A DNA stretch of 64,000 nt from RPQJ01 sp963777725 (GTDB lineage Bacteria; Pseudomonadota; Gammaproteobacteria; Steroidobacterales; Steroidobacteraceae): the NCBI GenBank assembly GCA_963777725.1, contig CAVZRR010000020.1, forward strand, positions 450,728-514,727. Direction: 5' to 3'. Positions 27,593 through 37,277 of the stretch are shown in pieces (position 1 is the stretch's first letter; every line of letters starts with the position of its first letter). Position numbers and translations under genes: made by a program. The notes under the pieces are model-generated. The model saw nothing but the letters and a program-made list of their open reading frames with translations, was not told the DNA's origin and ran no database searches.

Positions 27593-28645
27593 ATGCTGCG
27601 CAGCGATTTCCAATACGAGCTCCCCGACGACCTGATCGCGCGTCACCCGGCGGCACGGCGCAGCGACAGCCGACTGCTGCATCTCGACGGCCGCAATGGC
27701 GCGATCGTGGACCGGCAGTTCGCAGACCTGCCGGGGTTGCTGAGACCGGGTGACCTGCTGGTGTTCAACGACACCCGGGTCGTGCCGGCCCGGCTGCACG
27801 GACGCAAGGACACGGGTGGCCGTGTCGAGATCCTGCTCGAACGCGTGCTCGGTGGCCCGCGCGTGCTGGTCCAGTTGCGGTCCAGCAAGGCGCCGGCCCC
27901 AGGATCGAGATTGCATCTGCCGGGCGACTGCACTGCGACCGTCGTCGGCCGCCAGGACGAGTTCTGGTTGCTCGAATTCGACCGCGACCCGGCCGGGATC
28001 TTCGAGCAGCACGGCGAAATGCCGCTGCCACCGTACTTGAAGCGGCCGGCCGAGGAGGCCGATCGAGAACGCTACCAGACCGTGTATGCACGTGCTCCGG
28101 GGGCCGTGGCCGCACCGACCGCCGGCCTGCATTTCGACGCGGCGACGCTGGAGGCCTGCCGGCGGGCCGGCGCGGACAGTGCGCGAGTCACGCTGCACGT
28201 CGGTGCCGGCACGTTCCAGCCGGTGCGTGTCGACGATCTGCGCGATCACCGGATGCATGCGGAACTTGCCGAGGTCCCGCTGGAGACCTGTGACGCGATC
28301 GCGGCGTGCCGCTCGCGAGGCGGTCGCGTGATTGCGGTCGGCACGACGGCGGTGCGTGCGCTCGAATCTGCGGCCCGCGCCCAGGGGCGCCTGGTACCGT
28401 TCGCGGGGGATACCCGACTCTTCATCACCCCCGGCGATCGATTCCACGTCGTGGATGCGCTGCTCACGAATTTCCACCTGCCGGAGTCCACGCTGCTGAT
28501 GCTGGTGTGCGCGTTCGCGGGGCGGGAGCACGTGCTGCACGCTTACCGTCACGCCGTAGCCGCGAAGTACCGCTTCTTCAGCTATGGCGATGCCATGTTC
28601 GTCGAGCCGGATCCGGCCGCGCTCGAGCGGAGACCTGCGGCATGA
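27593..28645 (+). CDS. queA: tRNA preQ1(34) S-adenosylmethionine ribosyltransferase-isomerase
   Basis: Transfers and rearranges the ribosyl part of SAM onto 7-aminomethyl-7-deazaguanine in tRNA to make epoxyqueuosine. 350 residues, full length. Family motifs are visible: FQYELPDDLIARHP near the N-terminus, LVFNDTRVVPARL, PTAGLHFDA, VGAGTFQPVR and NFHLPESTLLMLVCAFAG. The stop overlaps the tgt start by 4 bases (ATGA), the common queA-tgt arrangement. Confidence 0.97.
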   Translation: MLRSDFQYELPDDLIARHPAARRSDSRLLHLDGRNGAIVDRQFADLPGLLRPGDLLVFNDTRVVPARLHGRKDTGGRVEILLERVLGGPRVLVQLRSSKAPAPGSRLHLPGDCTATVVGRQDEFWLLEFDRDPAGIFEQHGEMPLPPYLKRPAEEADRERYQTVYARAPGAVAAPTAGLHFDAATLEACRRAGADSARVTLHVGAGTFQPVRVDDLRDHRMHAELAEVPLETCDAIAACRSRGGRVIAVGTTAVRALESAARAQGRLVPFAGDTRLFITPGDRFHVVDALLTNFHLPESTLLMLVCAFAGREHVLHAYRHAVAAKYRFFSYGDAMFVEPDPAALERRPAA

Positions 28646-29784
28646 AGTTCGAATTGCTCGCAAGCGAGGGCCTGGCGCGCCGCGGCCGGTTGCAACTGCG
28701 GCACGGCATCGTGGAGACGCCCGTCTTCATGCCGGTCGGCACCTACGGCACCGTCAAGGCGATGACCCCGGAAGAACTGACCGGGCTGGGCGCGCAGATC
28801 GTGCTCGGCAACACGTTCCACCTGATGCTGCGCCCCGGCACGGACGTCATCCGCGCGCACGGCGACCTGCACGGGTTCATGCACTGGACGGGGCCCATCC
28901 TCACCGACTCCGGCGGATTCCAGGTGTTCAGCCTCGCGGACCTGCGCAAACTGACCGAGGAGGGCGTGCGCTTTCGCTCGCCGGTCAACGGCGATCCGGT
29001 GTTCCTGAGCCCGGAGATCTCGATGCGGGTCCAGACGGACCTTGGGTCGGATATCGTCATGGTGTTCGACGAGTGCCCGCCCTATCCCGCCACCGAGGCG
29101 CAGGCGCGGCAATCGATGGAGTTGTCGATGCGCTGGGCGCAGCGTAGCCGCACCGCCTTCCGAGAACTCGGCAACCCGAATGCCCTCTTCGGCATCGTGC
29201 AAGGCGGGACGCACCTCGGGTTGCGGTTCGAGTCACTCGAGGCGTTGCGCGCGCTCGAGTTCGATGGCTACGCGGTCGGCGGACTCGCCGTCGGCGAGCC
29301 TGCGGACGAGCGCAACGCCGTGCTCGATGCGCTCGGTCCGGCGCTGCCGGCAGACCGGCCGCGTTACCTGATGGGTGTCGGCACGCCCGCAGACATCGTG
29401 CAGGCCGTGCAGCGCGGCATCGACATGTTCGATTGCGTGATGCCGACCCGCAACGCGCGCAACGGCCACCTGTTCACCAGCGAGGGGGTGGTCAAGATCC
29501 GCAATGCGGCCCACCAGGCGGACACGCGGCCGCTCGATCCGGCCTGCAGCTGCTATACCTGCCGCAACTACTCCCGCGCCTACCTGCGCCACCTCGACCG
29601 CTGCAACGAGATCCTCGGGGCGCGGCTCAATTCGATCCACAACCTGCACTACTACCTGGCCTTGATGCAGCGCATCCGGGCGGCGATCGACCAGGGCACT
29701 TTCGGGCGGTTTGCCGCGGAATTCCTCGGCGGACCGGAAGGGCAGCCCAAGCCGGCCGGCAGCCCGGGCGGCCCTCGGGTATAA
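28642..29784 (+). CDS. tgt: Queuine tRNA-ribosyltransferase
   Basis: Exchanges guanine-34 for preQ1 in tRNAs with GUN anticodons. 380 residues. The base-binding and catalytic aspartates lie in TDSGGFQVFSL and in MFDCVMPTRNARNG. The zinc site is the CxCx2C motif in CSCYTCRNYSRAYLRHL plus a later His. It overlaps queA, and yajC follows after 52 bases, as in many gammaproteobacteria. The C-terminal 15 residues (PKPAGSPGGPRV) are a lineage-specific tail. Confidence 0.97.
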   Translation: MKFELLASEGLARRGRLQLRHGIVETPVFMPVGTYGTVKAMTPEELTGLGAQIVLGNTFHLMLRPGTDVIRAHGDLHGFMHWTGPILTDSGGFQVFSLADLRKLTEEGVRFRSPVNGDPVFLSPEISMRVQTDLGSDIVMVFDECPPYPATEAQARQSMELSMRWAQRSRTAFRELGNPNALFGIVQGGTHLGLRFESLEALRALEFDGYAVGGLAVGEPADERNAVLDALGPALPADRPRYLMGVGTPADIVQAVQRGIDMFDCVMPTRNARNGHLFTSEGVVKIRNAAHQADTRPLDPACSCYTCRNYSRAYLRHLDRCNEILGARLNSIHNLHYYLALMQRIRAAIDQGTFGRFAAEFLGGPEGQPKPAGSPGGPRV

Positions 29785-29785
29785 T
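29780..29785 (+). promoter_or_regulatory. Candidate -10 box for the yajC-secDF operon
   Basis: A perfect TATAAT overlaps the tgt stop codon, 51 bases before the yajC start. The -35 region is GC-rich with no clear match. Confidence 0.45.
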
Positions 29786-29836
29786 CCGCAGCCTTTTTGA
29801 CAAGGCCCCCATGGGCCCAATCACAGGAGTCCGTCG

Positions 29837-30166
29837 ATGGATTGGTTGATCTCGAGCGCCTCGGCGCAGGCCGCCGGCGGCGCGCAGCCGAACGCTTTCA
29901 TGCAGTTGCTGCCACTCGTGCTGATCTTCGTGGTGTTCTACTTCCTGCTGATCCGTCCGCAGGCCAAGCGCGCCAAGGAGCACAAGGCCATGGTGGCCGC
30001 GCTCGGCGTCGGTGACGAAGTCGCCACGGCCGGTGGCATCCTCGGCAAGGTCACCGAGACCGGCGACCAGTTCCTGACCCTCGAGGTCGCGGAGGGCGTG
30101 CGCGTCAAGGTCCAGCGCCACACCGTGACCAGCGTCCTACCCAAGGGCACCATCAAGAACGCCTGA
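29837..30166 (+). CDS. yajC: Preprotein translocase subunit YajC
   Basis: 109 residues. An N-terminal membrane helix (MQLLPLVLIFVVFYFLLIRP) is followed by a cytoplasmic domain with LGVGDEVATAGGILGKV. It joins SecDF in the holotranslocon at the inner membrane. AGGAG precedes the ATG. secD follows after 19 bases. Confidence 0.95.
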   Translation: MDWLISSASAQAAGGAQPNAFMQLLPLVLIFVVFYFLLIRPQAKRAKEHKAMVAALGVGDEVATAGGILGKVTETGDQFLTLEVAEGVRVKVQRHTVTSVLPKGTIKNA

Positions 30167-30185
30167 GCCCGAGGGGAGTCCCCGC

Positions 30186-32046
30186 ATGCATACCTATCCG
30201 GCCTGGAAAATCTGGCTGGTCGCCATCGTCATGCTGGTGGCGACCCTGCTCGCGTTGCCGAACGTGTTCGGCGAGGCGCCGGCGCTGCAGCTGTCGCGCA
30301 ACGACCGTGCCGCCTTCACCGAGCAAGGCCAGGCCAGCGTCACGGCCATCCTGGCGGAGAAGGGGCTGTCGCCCGAGGCGGCTCACATCGAGGGCGACCG
30401 ACTCGTCCTGCGTTTCGCGGAGCGTCGAGCAGCAACTCGCGGCCCGCGACGCGATCCAGGACGCCGCGCCACGCGAACACCTGATCGCGCTCGCGAAGGC
30501 GCCTCGCACGCCCGTGTGGATGCGGGCACTGGGCCTGAAGCCCATGAGCCTCGGTCTCGACCTGCGTGGCGGCGTCCATTTCCTCTACGAGGTGGATGTC
30601 GCCGGCGCGGTCAAGCAGCTGCTCGGCACGATGGAGCGCGACTACCGCACGCTGCTGCGCAACGAGCGAATTCCGTTCACCGGCATCGAGGTCAGCGGGG
30701 TCGACTCCGTGCGCATCTCGCTGCGCACCGGCGACGACGTCGACCGCGCAGCGGCGGCGCTGCGCAAGCAGGATCCGACCATCACGCTCGAAACGGACCG
30801 TGCGGGCGAGGGTGGATCCGTCACGGTGCGACTGACACCGGAGCAGATCAAGCAGCGCCAGGACTTCGCGATCCAGCAGAACATCACCACGCTGCGCAAT
30901 CGCGTCGACGAGCTCGGCGTGACCGAGCCGATCGTCACCCGGCAGGGCGTGGACCGCATCGTCGTGCAGCTGCCTGGCGTCCAGGACCCGAACGAGGCGC
31001 TGCGCGTGCTCGGCGCGACCGCGACCCTCGAGTTCCGGCTGGTCGACCAGCAGCACGACCCGGTCGAGGCCGAGCAGCTGGGCCGCGCACCGCTCGGCAC
31101 GCGGCTCTACCAGCGGCGGGACGGCGGGCCGGTGCTGCTGAAGCGCGAGATCATCGTCTCCGGCGAGCAGCTCGTGGATGCCAGTTCAGGCTTCTCCGAG
31201 GGCCAGCCGGCGGTGTTCGTCAAGCTCGACGCGCGCGGCGCCTCCGAGATGCTCAATACCACCCGGGAGAACCTCGGCCGGCCGATGGCGGTCGTCTTCA
31301 TCGAGAAGAAGCGCGTCGCCGAAAGCGAGGCGTGCAACGGCGTGCGTTCGGGCAGCGAGTGCACCGAAGAGGAAGTGATCAGCGTCGCGACCATCCAGGG
31401 CGTCTTCAGCAGCAACTTCCAGATCACCGGGCTGCTCGCCGGCGAAGCCCGCGAGCTCGCGCTGCTGCTCAGGGCCGGTTCGCTCGCGGCGCCGCTCTAC
31501 ATCGTCGAGCAGCGGACGGTCGGCCCGAGCCTCGGCCAGGACAACGTCAACCGCGGCTTCCGGGCGTTGCTCATCGGCCTCGTCGGCATGTTCATCTTCA
31601 TGGGCCTCTACTACCGCAGGTTCGGCCTCGCGGCCAACGTCGTGCTGTTCTCGAACATGGTGCTGCTGACGGCCATGATGTCGTTGCTGCAGGCGTCGTT
31701 GTCGCTGCCCGGCATCGCGGGCATCGTGCTGACGGTCGGCATGGCCGCGGACGCAAACATCCTGATCTTCGAGCGCATTCGCGAGGAGGTGCGCAACGGC
31801 ATGAGCCCGCACGCGGCGATCAACGCCGGTTTCGACAAGGCGTTCTCCGCGATCGCGGACTCGAACGTGACGACCCTGATCGCCGGCATCGTGCTGTTCA
31901 CGTTCGGCACCGGCCCGGTGCGCGGATTTGCGGTGACCCTGTGCATCGGCATCCTGACATCGCTGTTCACGGCCATCGTCGGCAGCCGTGCTCTCATCCA
32001 CGTGATCTGGGGGCGCCAGCGCAAGCTCGAAGCGCTTCCGATCTGA
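30186..32046 (+). CDS. secD: Protein translocase subunit SecD (frameshifted)
   Basis: Uses the proton gradient to help pull proteins through SecYEG. An N-terminal membrane segment (LVAIVMLVATLLALPNVFG) is followed by a large periplasmic domain (GLKPMSLGLDLRGGVHFLYE, then ITTLRNRVDELGVTEP) and a C-terminal five-helix RND-like domain (GMAADANILIFERIREE). One extra base near 30420 shifts the frame; dropping it gives RFASVEQQLAARD, normal family sequence. Since SecD is important for growth and everything else is intact, an assembly error is likely. The full length of about 620 residues is normal. Confidence 0.94.
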
Positions 32047-32058
32047 GGCAGACGCGTC

Positions 32059-32995
32059 ATGGAATTCTTCAAGAAAAAGACCAGCTTCCGCTTCATGGGG
32101 CTGCGCCGGCGGTGGTACGTGGTGTCCGGCGTGCTGATCCTGGCTGTCGGTCCTGCTGCTCGCCTTCCGCGGCCTCAACTTCGGCATCGACTTCACGGGC
32201 GGCGTGGTCCTGGAGTTGTCGTTGCCGCAGGCCGCGGATCTCGAGAAGGTCCGTGGCGCGCTCGAGGAAGCCGGGTTCGGCGACGCGGTCGTGCAGAGCT
32301 TCGGCACGTCGCGCGACGTGCTGGTGCGCGTCCTGCCCGAGGAAGGCATGGACGTGAATGCGGTCAGCGCAAAGGTCCTGACGGCGCTGCAGACCTACGA
32401 GCCGGCGTCCGAGCTGCGACGCACGGAGGTGGTGGGCGCCCAGGTCGGCCAGGAGCTGGCGGAGAAAGGCGCGCTCGCCGCGCTGTTCGCGTTCCTGCTG
32501 ATCATGGCCTACGTCGCGTTGCGCTTCCAGTGGAAGCTCGCGGTCGGCTCCATCGTCGCGGCGCTGCACGACCCGATCATCATTCTCGGCATCTTTTCCG
32601 CGACGCAGATGACGTTCGACCTGCCGGCCCTGGCGGCGGTCCTCGCGGTCGTCGGTTACTCGCTGAATGACACGGTCGTCGTGTTCGATCGAATCCGCGA
32701 GCGGTTCATCATGACCCGCAAGGGAGCGCCCGCCGAGATCATCGACCTCGCGATCAACGAGACGCTGTCGCGGACGTTGATGACCAGCGTCACGACGCTG
32801 ATCGCAGTGCTGTCGCTGCTGATTTTCGGCGGCGATGTCCTGAAGTCGTTCTCGGTCGCGCTGGCGATCGGCGTGCTCGTCGGCACGTTCTCGTCCATCT
32901 TCGTCGCGAGTTCCATCGCACTCGACCTCAAGCTGACGGCACGCGACCTGATGCCGGCGCAGCGGGAGAAGGGCGAAGTGGACGAAATGCCCTGA
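32059..32995 (+). CDS. secF: Protein translocase subunit SecF (frameshifted)
   Basis: Partner of SecD. It starts at ATG 32059 (MEFFKKKTSFRFMGLRRRWY). A net +1 base near 32148 interrupts the first membrane helix; removing it gives VLILLSVLLLAFRGLNFGID, the expected helix and GIDFTGG motif. The rest is intact: ALHDPIIILGIF, VVGYSLNDTVVVFDRIRERF and SRTLMTSVTTLIAVLSLLIF. It sits 12 bases after secD, and the size (about 312 residues) is normal. Confidence 0.94.
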
Positions 32996-33038
32996 GCGCA
33001 TGGCCTGCACCGCACAGGCCGTCTGAGGGAGAGATCTC

Positions 33039-34019
33039 GTGACCGAGGTCGTGTGGGGCGGGTTCCTCGCCTTCTTCCTGACGCTGCTGTTCCTCGACCT
33101 GAGTGTCCTGCACCGCGAGTCGGCGGAGCTCTCGGTCAAGCAGGCGCTGTTCTGGACCAGCGTCTGGGTCAGCGTCGCGCTCTCGTTCACGCTCGTCGTC
33201 TACGGCCTCTACGAGCATCGCTGGCTCGGCTTCGAGCCCGGGCCCGGCGTCGGCAGCGGCGCGGACGCCGTCGTGCTGTTCGTGACCGGCTACCTGCTCG
33301 AGTGGTCGCTGTCGGTCGACAACATCTTCGTCATCGCGCTGATCTTCTCGTACCTGAAGATTCCCGCGCTCTACCAGTACCGCGTGCTGTTCTGGGGCAT
33401 CGTCGGCGCGATCGTGTTGCGCGGCCTGATGATCGCGACGGGCACGGCGCTGCTCGCCCACTTCGACTGGATGTTCTACGTGTTCGGCGCGATCCTGCTG
33501 ATCTCGGCGTTGCGCATGCTGCGCGACGACGACGAGGTGCCGGATTTCGGCGGGAGCTTTCCCGCGCGGCTGGTGCGACGCTTCATGCCGGTATCCGAGG
33601 AGCTCGACCGCGCGCGCTTCTTCGTGCGGCGCGACGGCGTGCTGCACGCGACGCCGCTCTTCGTCGCGCTCGTCATGGTCGAACTGACCGACGTGGTGTT
33701 CGCCGTGGATTCGATCCCGGCCATCCTGGCGGTGACGCAGGACCCGTTCCTCGTGTTCACGTCGAACGCGTTCGCGATCCTCGGCCTGCGCTCGCTCTAT
33801 TTCGCGGTCGCGGGACTGATGGTGATGTTCCGCTACCTGAAATACAGCCTGGTGCTGATCCTCGCGTTCGTCGGCGTCAAGATGCTGCTGGTCAGCCACT
33901 TCCACGTGCCGAATCTCGTCTCGCTCGGCATCATCCTCGGGACGCTGGCGGGCGGCGTCGTGGCGTCGCTCTGGGCCGCTCGGCGCGAGGAACGGGCCGC
34001 TCGCGGCGCGGGTGACTGA
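33039..34019 (+). CDS. TerC-family integral membrane protein (Alx-like)
   Basis: 326 residues with about eight membrane helices. It starts at GTG 33039. Conserved acidic residues lie in membrane segments: LFLDLSVLHR, LEWSLSVDNIFVIALIF and VELTDVVFAVDSIPAILAVT. Such proteins are linked to manganese export or to tellurite and pH stress. No manganese (yybP-ykoY) riboswitch fits in the 40-base gap upstream. The gene is probably co-transcribed with secF, 43 bases upstream. It is convergent with suhB. Confidence 0.88.
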   Translation: MTEVVWGGFLAFFLTLLFLDLSVLHRESAELSVKQALFWTSVWVSVALSFTLVVYGLYEHRWLGFEPGPGVGSGADAVVLFVTGYLLEWSLSVDNIFVIALIFSYLKIPALYQYRVLFWGIVGAIVLRGLMIATGTALLAHFDWMFYVFGAILLISALRMLRDDDEVPDFGGSFPARLVRRFMPVSEELDRARFFVRRDGVLHATPLFVALVMVELTDVVFAVDSIPAILAVTQDPFLVFTSNAFAILGLRSLYFAVAGLMVMFRYLKYSLVLILAFVGVKMLLVSHFHVPNLVSLGIILGTLAGGVVASLWAARREERAARGAGD

Positions 34020-34020
34020 G

Positions 34021-34041
34021 CTTCGGCTCCGCAGCCGAGAT
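34021..34041. terminator. Possible hairpin terminator between the TerC-family gene and suhB
   Basis: TTCGGCT and AGCCGAG pair around CCGC in the 21 bases between convergent stop codons. There is no U-run on either side, so function as an intrinsic terminator is uncertain. Confidence 0.3.
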
Positions 34042-34841
34042 CAGCCCTCGCGCAGCGGCTCCGGGACGAGCGGGCCCAGGGCCGCGACCAGTGCTTCGTA
34101 GACCTTCGGCGTGCCGGCGATGACGTTGCCGCCCTGGCGGTACTCGCCGCCGGTCAGCGTGCCGATGCGGCCGCCGGCCTCGGTGATCATCAGCGTGCCC
34201 GCGGCCGTGTCCCAGGCGTTCAGGCCGATCTCCCAGAAACCGTCGATGCGGCCGGCTGCGACGTAGGCCAGGTCGAGCGACGCCGCGCCGGGGCGGCGAA
34301 TGCCGGCCGTCTGCTGCATCACGACCTTCAGCATCGCCAGGTACTCGTCGATCCACTGGGCATTGGCGCGATAGGGGAAACCGGTGCCGATCAGCGCGCC
34401 CTCGAGTTCCATCTGCTTGCTGACGCGAATCCGGCGGCCGTCGACCTGCGCGCCGTCGCCGCGCGACGCGGTGAAGAGCTCCTGCCGCATCGGATCGTAG
34501 ATGACGCCGTGCTCGAGCCGGCCGCGATACTCGCAGGCGAGCGAGACGGCGAAGGTGGGGAAGCCGTGCAGGAAGTTGGTCGTGCCGTCGAGCGGATCGA
34601 TGATCCAGATGAACTCGTCGCCGCCGCTGCGGCCGCTCTCCTCGCCGAGGAAGCCGTGGTCGGGGTGGCTGCGACGGATCGTCTCGATGATGTCGCGTTC
34701 GGCCATCTGGTCGATCTCGGTGACGAAATCGTTGCGGCTCTTCGAGCGAATGCCGAGCGTGGGCACCCGGTCGACGTTGCGCACGATCAGGTCCCCGGCG
34801 CGACGCGCGGCGCGGACGGCGATATTGAGCAATGGCTGCAT
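34041..34841 (-). CDS. suhB: Inositol-1-monophosphatase SuhB
   Basis: 266 residues. A magnesium-dependent phosphatase that also acts as a factor in rRNA transcription in enterobacteria. Metal-binding motifs are present: GEESG, then WIIDPLDGTTNFLHGFP and AWDTAAGTLMITEAGG. It diverges from trmJ with an 83-base gap, the standard gammaproteobacterial arrangement. Confidence 0.95.
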   Translation of the reverse strand: MQPLLNIAVRAARRAGDLIVRNVDRVPTLGIRSKSRNDFVTEIDQMAERDIIETIRRSHPDHGFLGEESGRSGGDEFIWIIDPLDGTTNFLHGFPTFAVSLACEYRGRLEHGVIYDPMRQELFTASRGDGAQVDGRRIRVSKQMELEGALIGTGFPYRANAQWIDEYLAMLKVVMQQTAGIRRPGAASLDLAYVAAGRIDGFWEIGLNAWDTAAGTLMITEAGGRIGTLTGGEYRQGGNVIAGTPKVYEALVAALGPLVPEPLREG

Positions 34842-34910
34842 GAGACGGCGTCTCGACGGTTGGCGGTGACTGGCAAAGAACGGCGAGCCTTGGGCCCGCC
34901 CACAGCCCGG

Positions 34911-34916
34911 TAGAAT
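34911..34916 (+). promoter_or_regulatory. Candidate -10 box for the trmJ operon
   Basis: TAGAAT ends 8 bases before the trmJ ATG, which lacks a Shine-Dalgarno sequence. The message would start at or next to the AUG. Confidence 0.4.
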
Positions 34917-34924
34917 ACCAGAGC

Positions 34925-35677
34925 ATGTCCATTCGCATCGTCATGGCCGGGATCTCGCACCCGGGCAACATCGGCTCGGCCGCCCGCGCCATGAAGACGA
35001 TGGGCCTCGAGCAGCTGTGCCTGGTCGCGCCCGAGCGCTTTCCGGCGACCGAGGCCACGGTGCTGGCCGCGGGTGCCGATGACGTGCTGGACCGCGCCCG
35101 TGTGTTCCCTGACGTGCGCAGCGCCGTGGCGGACTGCGGGTTCGTCGTGGGTACCACGGCGCGCTCGCGGCACCTGCCGTGGCGCACCGTCGAGCCGCGG
35201 GAAGCGGCGCGCGAGATCGCGGCCGCTTCGCGAGCCAGCGAGGTCGCGGTCTTGTTCGGCGCCGAGCGCACCGGGCTCACCAACGAAGACCTCGAGCTGT
35301 GCCAGGCGCTGGTCACGATTCCGACGGGCTCGGTCTACGCTTCGCTGAACGTCGCGATGGCCGTGCAGGTCATCGCCTACGAGATCCGGCTCGCGCTGCG
35401 CGATGAGCCCGACTCCGGGCGGACCGCCGGCGTCCCGCTCGCCAGCGCGCGCGACATGGAGCAGTTCTACCTGCACCTGGAGCAGGTGCTCGAGGAGATC
35501 GAGTTTCGCGACCGCACCGGCGAGGGCCACCTGATGGCCCGCATCCGGCGCATGTTCAATCGCGTCGTGCCCGACCAGAACGAGATCAACATCCTGCGCG
35601 GCATCCTCACCGCCGTGCAGGGCAAGCGTCGGCGCGCCGGGGATCCCCACGCGACGCGGCCTGCACCGCTGCCATGA
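34925..35677 (+). CDS. trmJ: tRNA (cytidine/uridine-2'-O-)-methyltransferase TrmJ
   Basis: A SPOUT-class knotted methyltransferase that modifies position 32 of tRNAs. 250 residues. Motifs: VMAGISHPGNIGSAARAMKT, LFGAERTGLTNEDLELC and VYASLNVAMAVQVIAYEIR (SAM knot). The stop overlaps the cysteine desulfurase start by 4 bases (ATGA), so translation is coupled. Confidence 0.95.
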   Translation: MSIRIVMAGISHPGNIGSAARAMKTMGLEQLCLVAPERFPATEATVLAAGADDVLDRARVFPDVRSAVADCGFVVGTTARSRHLPWRTVEPREAAREIAAASRASEVAVLFGAERTGLTNEDLELCQALVTIPTGSVYASLNVAMAVQVIAYEIRLALRDEPDSGRTAGVPLASARDMEQFYLHLEQVLEEIEFRDRTGEGHLMARIRRMFNRVVPDQNEINILRGILTAVQGKRRRAGDPHATRPAPLP

Positions 35678-36847
35678 GCGACGTCGTCTACCTGGACAAT
35701 GCGGCCACCACGCCGGTGGACCCGCGGGTCGTCGAGGCGATGGCGACTTGCCTGGGCGTCGACGGCGACTTTGCCAACCCGTCCGCCACCGGCCATGCGC
35801 CGGGGCGCCGCGCGCGCGCGCGCGTCGAGCAGGCGCGGGAGGAGGTTGCGAGCCTGGTCGGAGCCCGACCCGCGCAGGTGATCTGGACGTCGGGCGCCAC
35901 GGAAGCCGACAACCTCGCGTTGCTCGGTGCGGCGCGCTTCTATCGATCCCGCGGCCAGCACGTCGTGACCGCGCGCACGGAGCATCCGGCCGTGCTCGAC
36001 GCCTGCCGCCAGCTCGAGCGAGAGGGTTTCGCGGTCACCTATCTCGTGCCGGGCCGCGATGGCATCGTCCAGCCCGCGCAGGTCGAGTCCGCGCTGCGGC
36101 CGGAGACGATCCTGGTCTCGCTGATGCACGTCAACAACGAGATCGGCGTCGTGCAGGACATCGGCACCGTCGGGCGGCTGTGCCGTGCCCGCGGCGTGCT
36201 GTTCCACGTCGACGCTGCGCAGAGCGCCGGCAAGCTGCCTCTCGACGTCGAGCGTGACTGCATCGACCTGCTCGCGTTGACGGCGCACAAAGTGCACGGT
36301 CCGAAGGGTATCGGTGCGCTCTGCGTCCGGCTCGAGCCGCGCATCGGTCTCGTGCCGTTGCTGTACGGTGGCGGGCAGGAGCGCGGGTTGCGCTCCGGCA
36401 CGCTGCCGACCCACCAGATCGTCGGCATGGGCGTCGCGTACCGGATCGCCGCGCTGGAAATGGCCGCAGATTCCGCGCGAATCGCGCGACTGCGTGACCG
36501 GCTCTGGCAGGGCCTCGCCGAGCTGCCGGGCGTCGAGCTCAATGGGCACGCGGCGCAGCGCGTGCCCGGCATCCTCAACGTCACGATCGACGGCGTCGAG
36601 GGCGAGAGCCTGCTGTTCGCGTTGCCGGGCCTCGCGGTCGCCTCGGGATCCGCCTGCGCGACGACCAACGCCGAACCGTCGTACGTGCTGCGCGCGCTCG
36701 GTCGCAGCGATCGGCTGGCGCAGAGCTCGCTGCGCCTCAGCCTCGGCCGCTACACGACCGCGGAAGAGATCGACGCTCGCGATCGAGGCGATCCAGGGGG
36801 CGGTCCGGCGGTTGCGCGCCGTCGCTCCGCGCGGGATGGCGACGTGA
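35674..36847 (+). CDS. iscS: Cysteine desulfurase, IscS/NifS family (frameshifted)
   Basis: A PLP enzyme that takes sulfur from cysteine. The PLP lysine is in LTAHKVHGPKGIGAL, and the catalytic cysteine loop is ASGSACATTNAEPSYVLRAL. The N-terminus MSDVVYLDNAATTPVDPRV is typical. About 390 residues. A net +1 base near 36775 shifts the last 23 codons; without it they read LAIEAIQGAVRRLRAVAP to the stop at 36847. It forms a small operon with an IscU-like and an IscA-like gene; iscR, hscA, hscB and fdx are absent. Confidence 0.92.
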
Positions 36848-36865
36848 CGGACGACGATCCACGCT

Positions 36866-37243
36866 ATGGGAGCCGAGGTCAGGCATCGCATGGCGACGCT
36901 GTCGGGTGCCGGTTCACTGCCCGCGAGCGATGACGTCGTGACGGCTTGCGCCGGGGATCGAGAGCAGGGCGCCGAGGTCCGCCTGCAGTTCCGCGTGGCG
37001 GACGACCGGGTCGTGGATGCGCGCTTCCAGGCCTTCGGCTGTCCGCATTTCCTCGCGGCGGCGTCCTGGTTGACCGATCGGCTGCGCGGTGCGGGCCCGG
37101 CGCAATTCGAGGCGTGGGACTGGCGCGAGGCCGCCGCCGCGCTCGAGGTCCCGGCCGCGAAATACGGGCGCTTGCTCACACTGCAGGACGCCGTCCGCGC
37201 CGCCGCGAGGAACTGGCCCGGCGCAAGCCGGTCTACCGTGTAG
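36866..37243 (+). CDS. IscU-like scaffold protein lacking the third cysteine
   Basis: 125 residues related to IscU. The first ligand cysteine is kept (TACAGDREQG) and so is the second (FQAFGCPHFLAAASWLTDRL). The third site, normally His-Cys in the IscU C-terminal part, is here KYGRLLTLQDAV with no cysteine. This altered form is familiar from Xanthomonad genomes. The start is uncertain: a GTG at 36844 in a frame one base off would give TDDDPRY before AEVRHRMATLSG, so another net +1 error near 36868 is possible. It could still donate or hold clusters, or regulate the desulfurase. Confidence 0.75.
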   Translation: MGAEVRHRMATLSGAGSLPASDDVVTACAGDREQGAEVRLQFRVADDRVVDARFQAFGCPHFLAAASWLTDRLRGAGPAQFEAWDWREAAAALEVPAAKYGRLLTLQDAVRAAARNWPGASRSTV

Positions 37244-37246
37244 AAT
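37241..37246 (+). promoter_or_regulatory. Candidate -10 box for the iscA-like gene
   Basis: TAGAAT overlaps the stop of the IscU-like gene, 31 bases before the next ATG. It would allow separate expression of the A-type carrier. Confidence 0.3.
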
Positions 37247-37277
37247 CCGCGCAACTCCGAGGCCCAGCAACGCCGCC

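Noticed and set aside
30415..32160. Programmed ribosomal frameshifting in secD and secF
   Set aside because: No slippery site or stimulatory structure is visible, and the same +1 pattern occurs in a dozen unrelated genes, which favours sequence error.
33000..33038. Manganese riboswitch ahead of the TerC-type gene
   Set aside because: Only about 40 bases are available and no riboswitch-like pairing is present.
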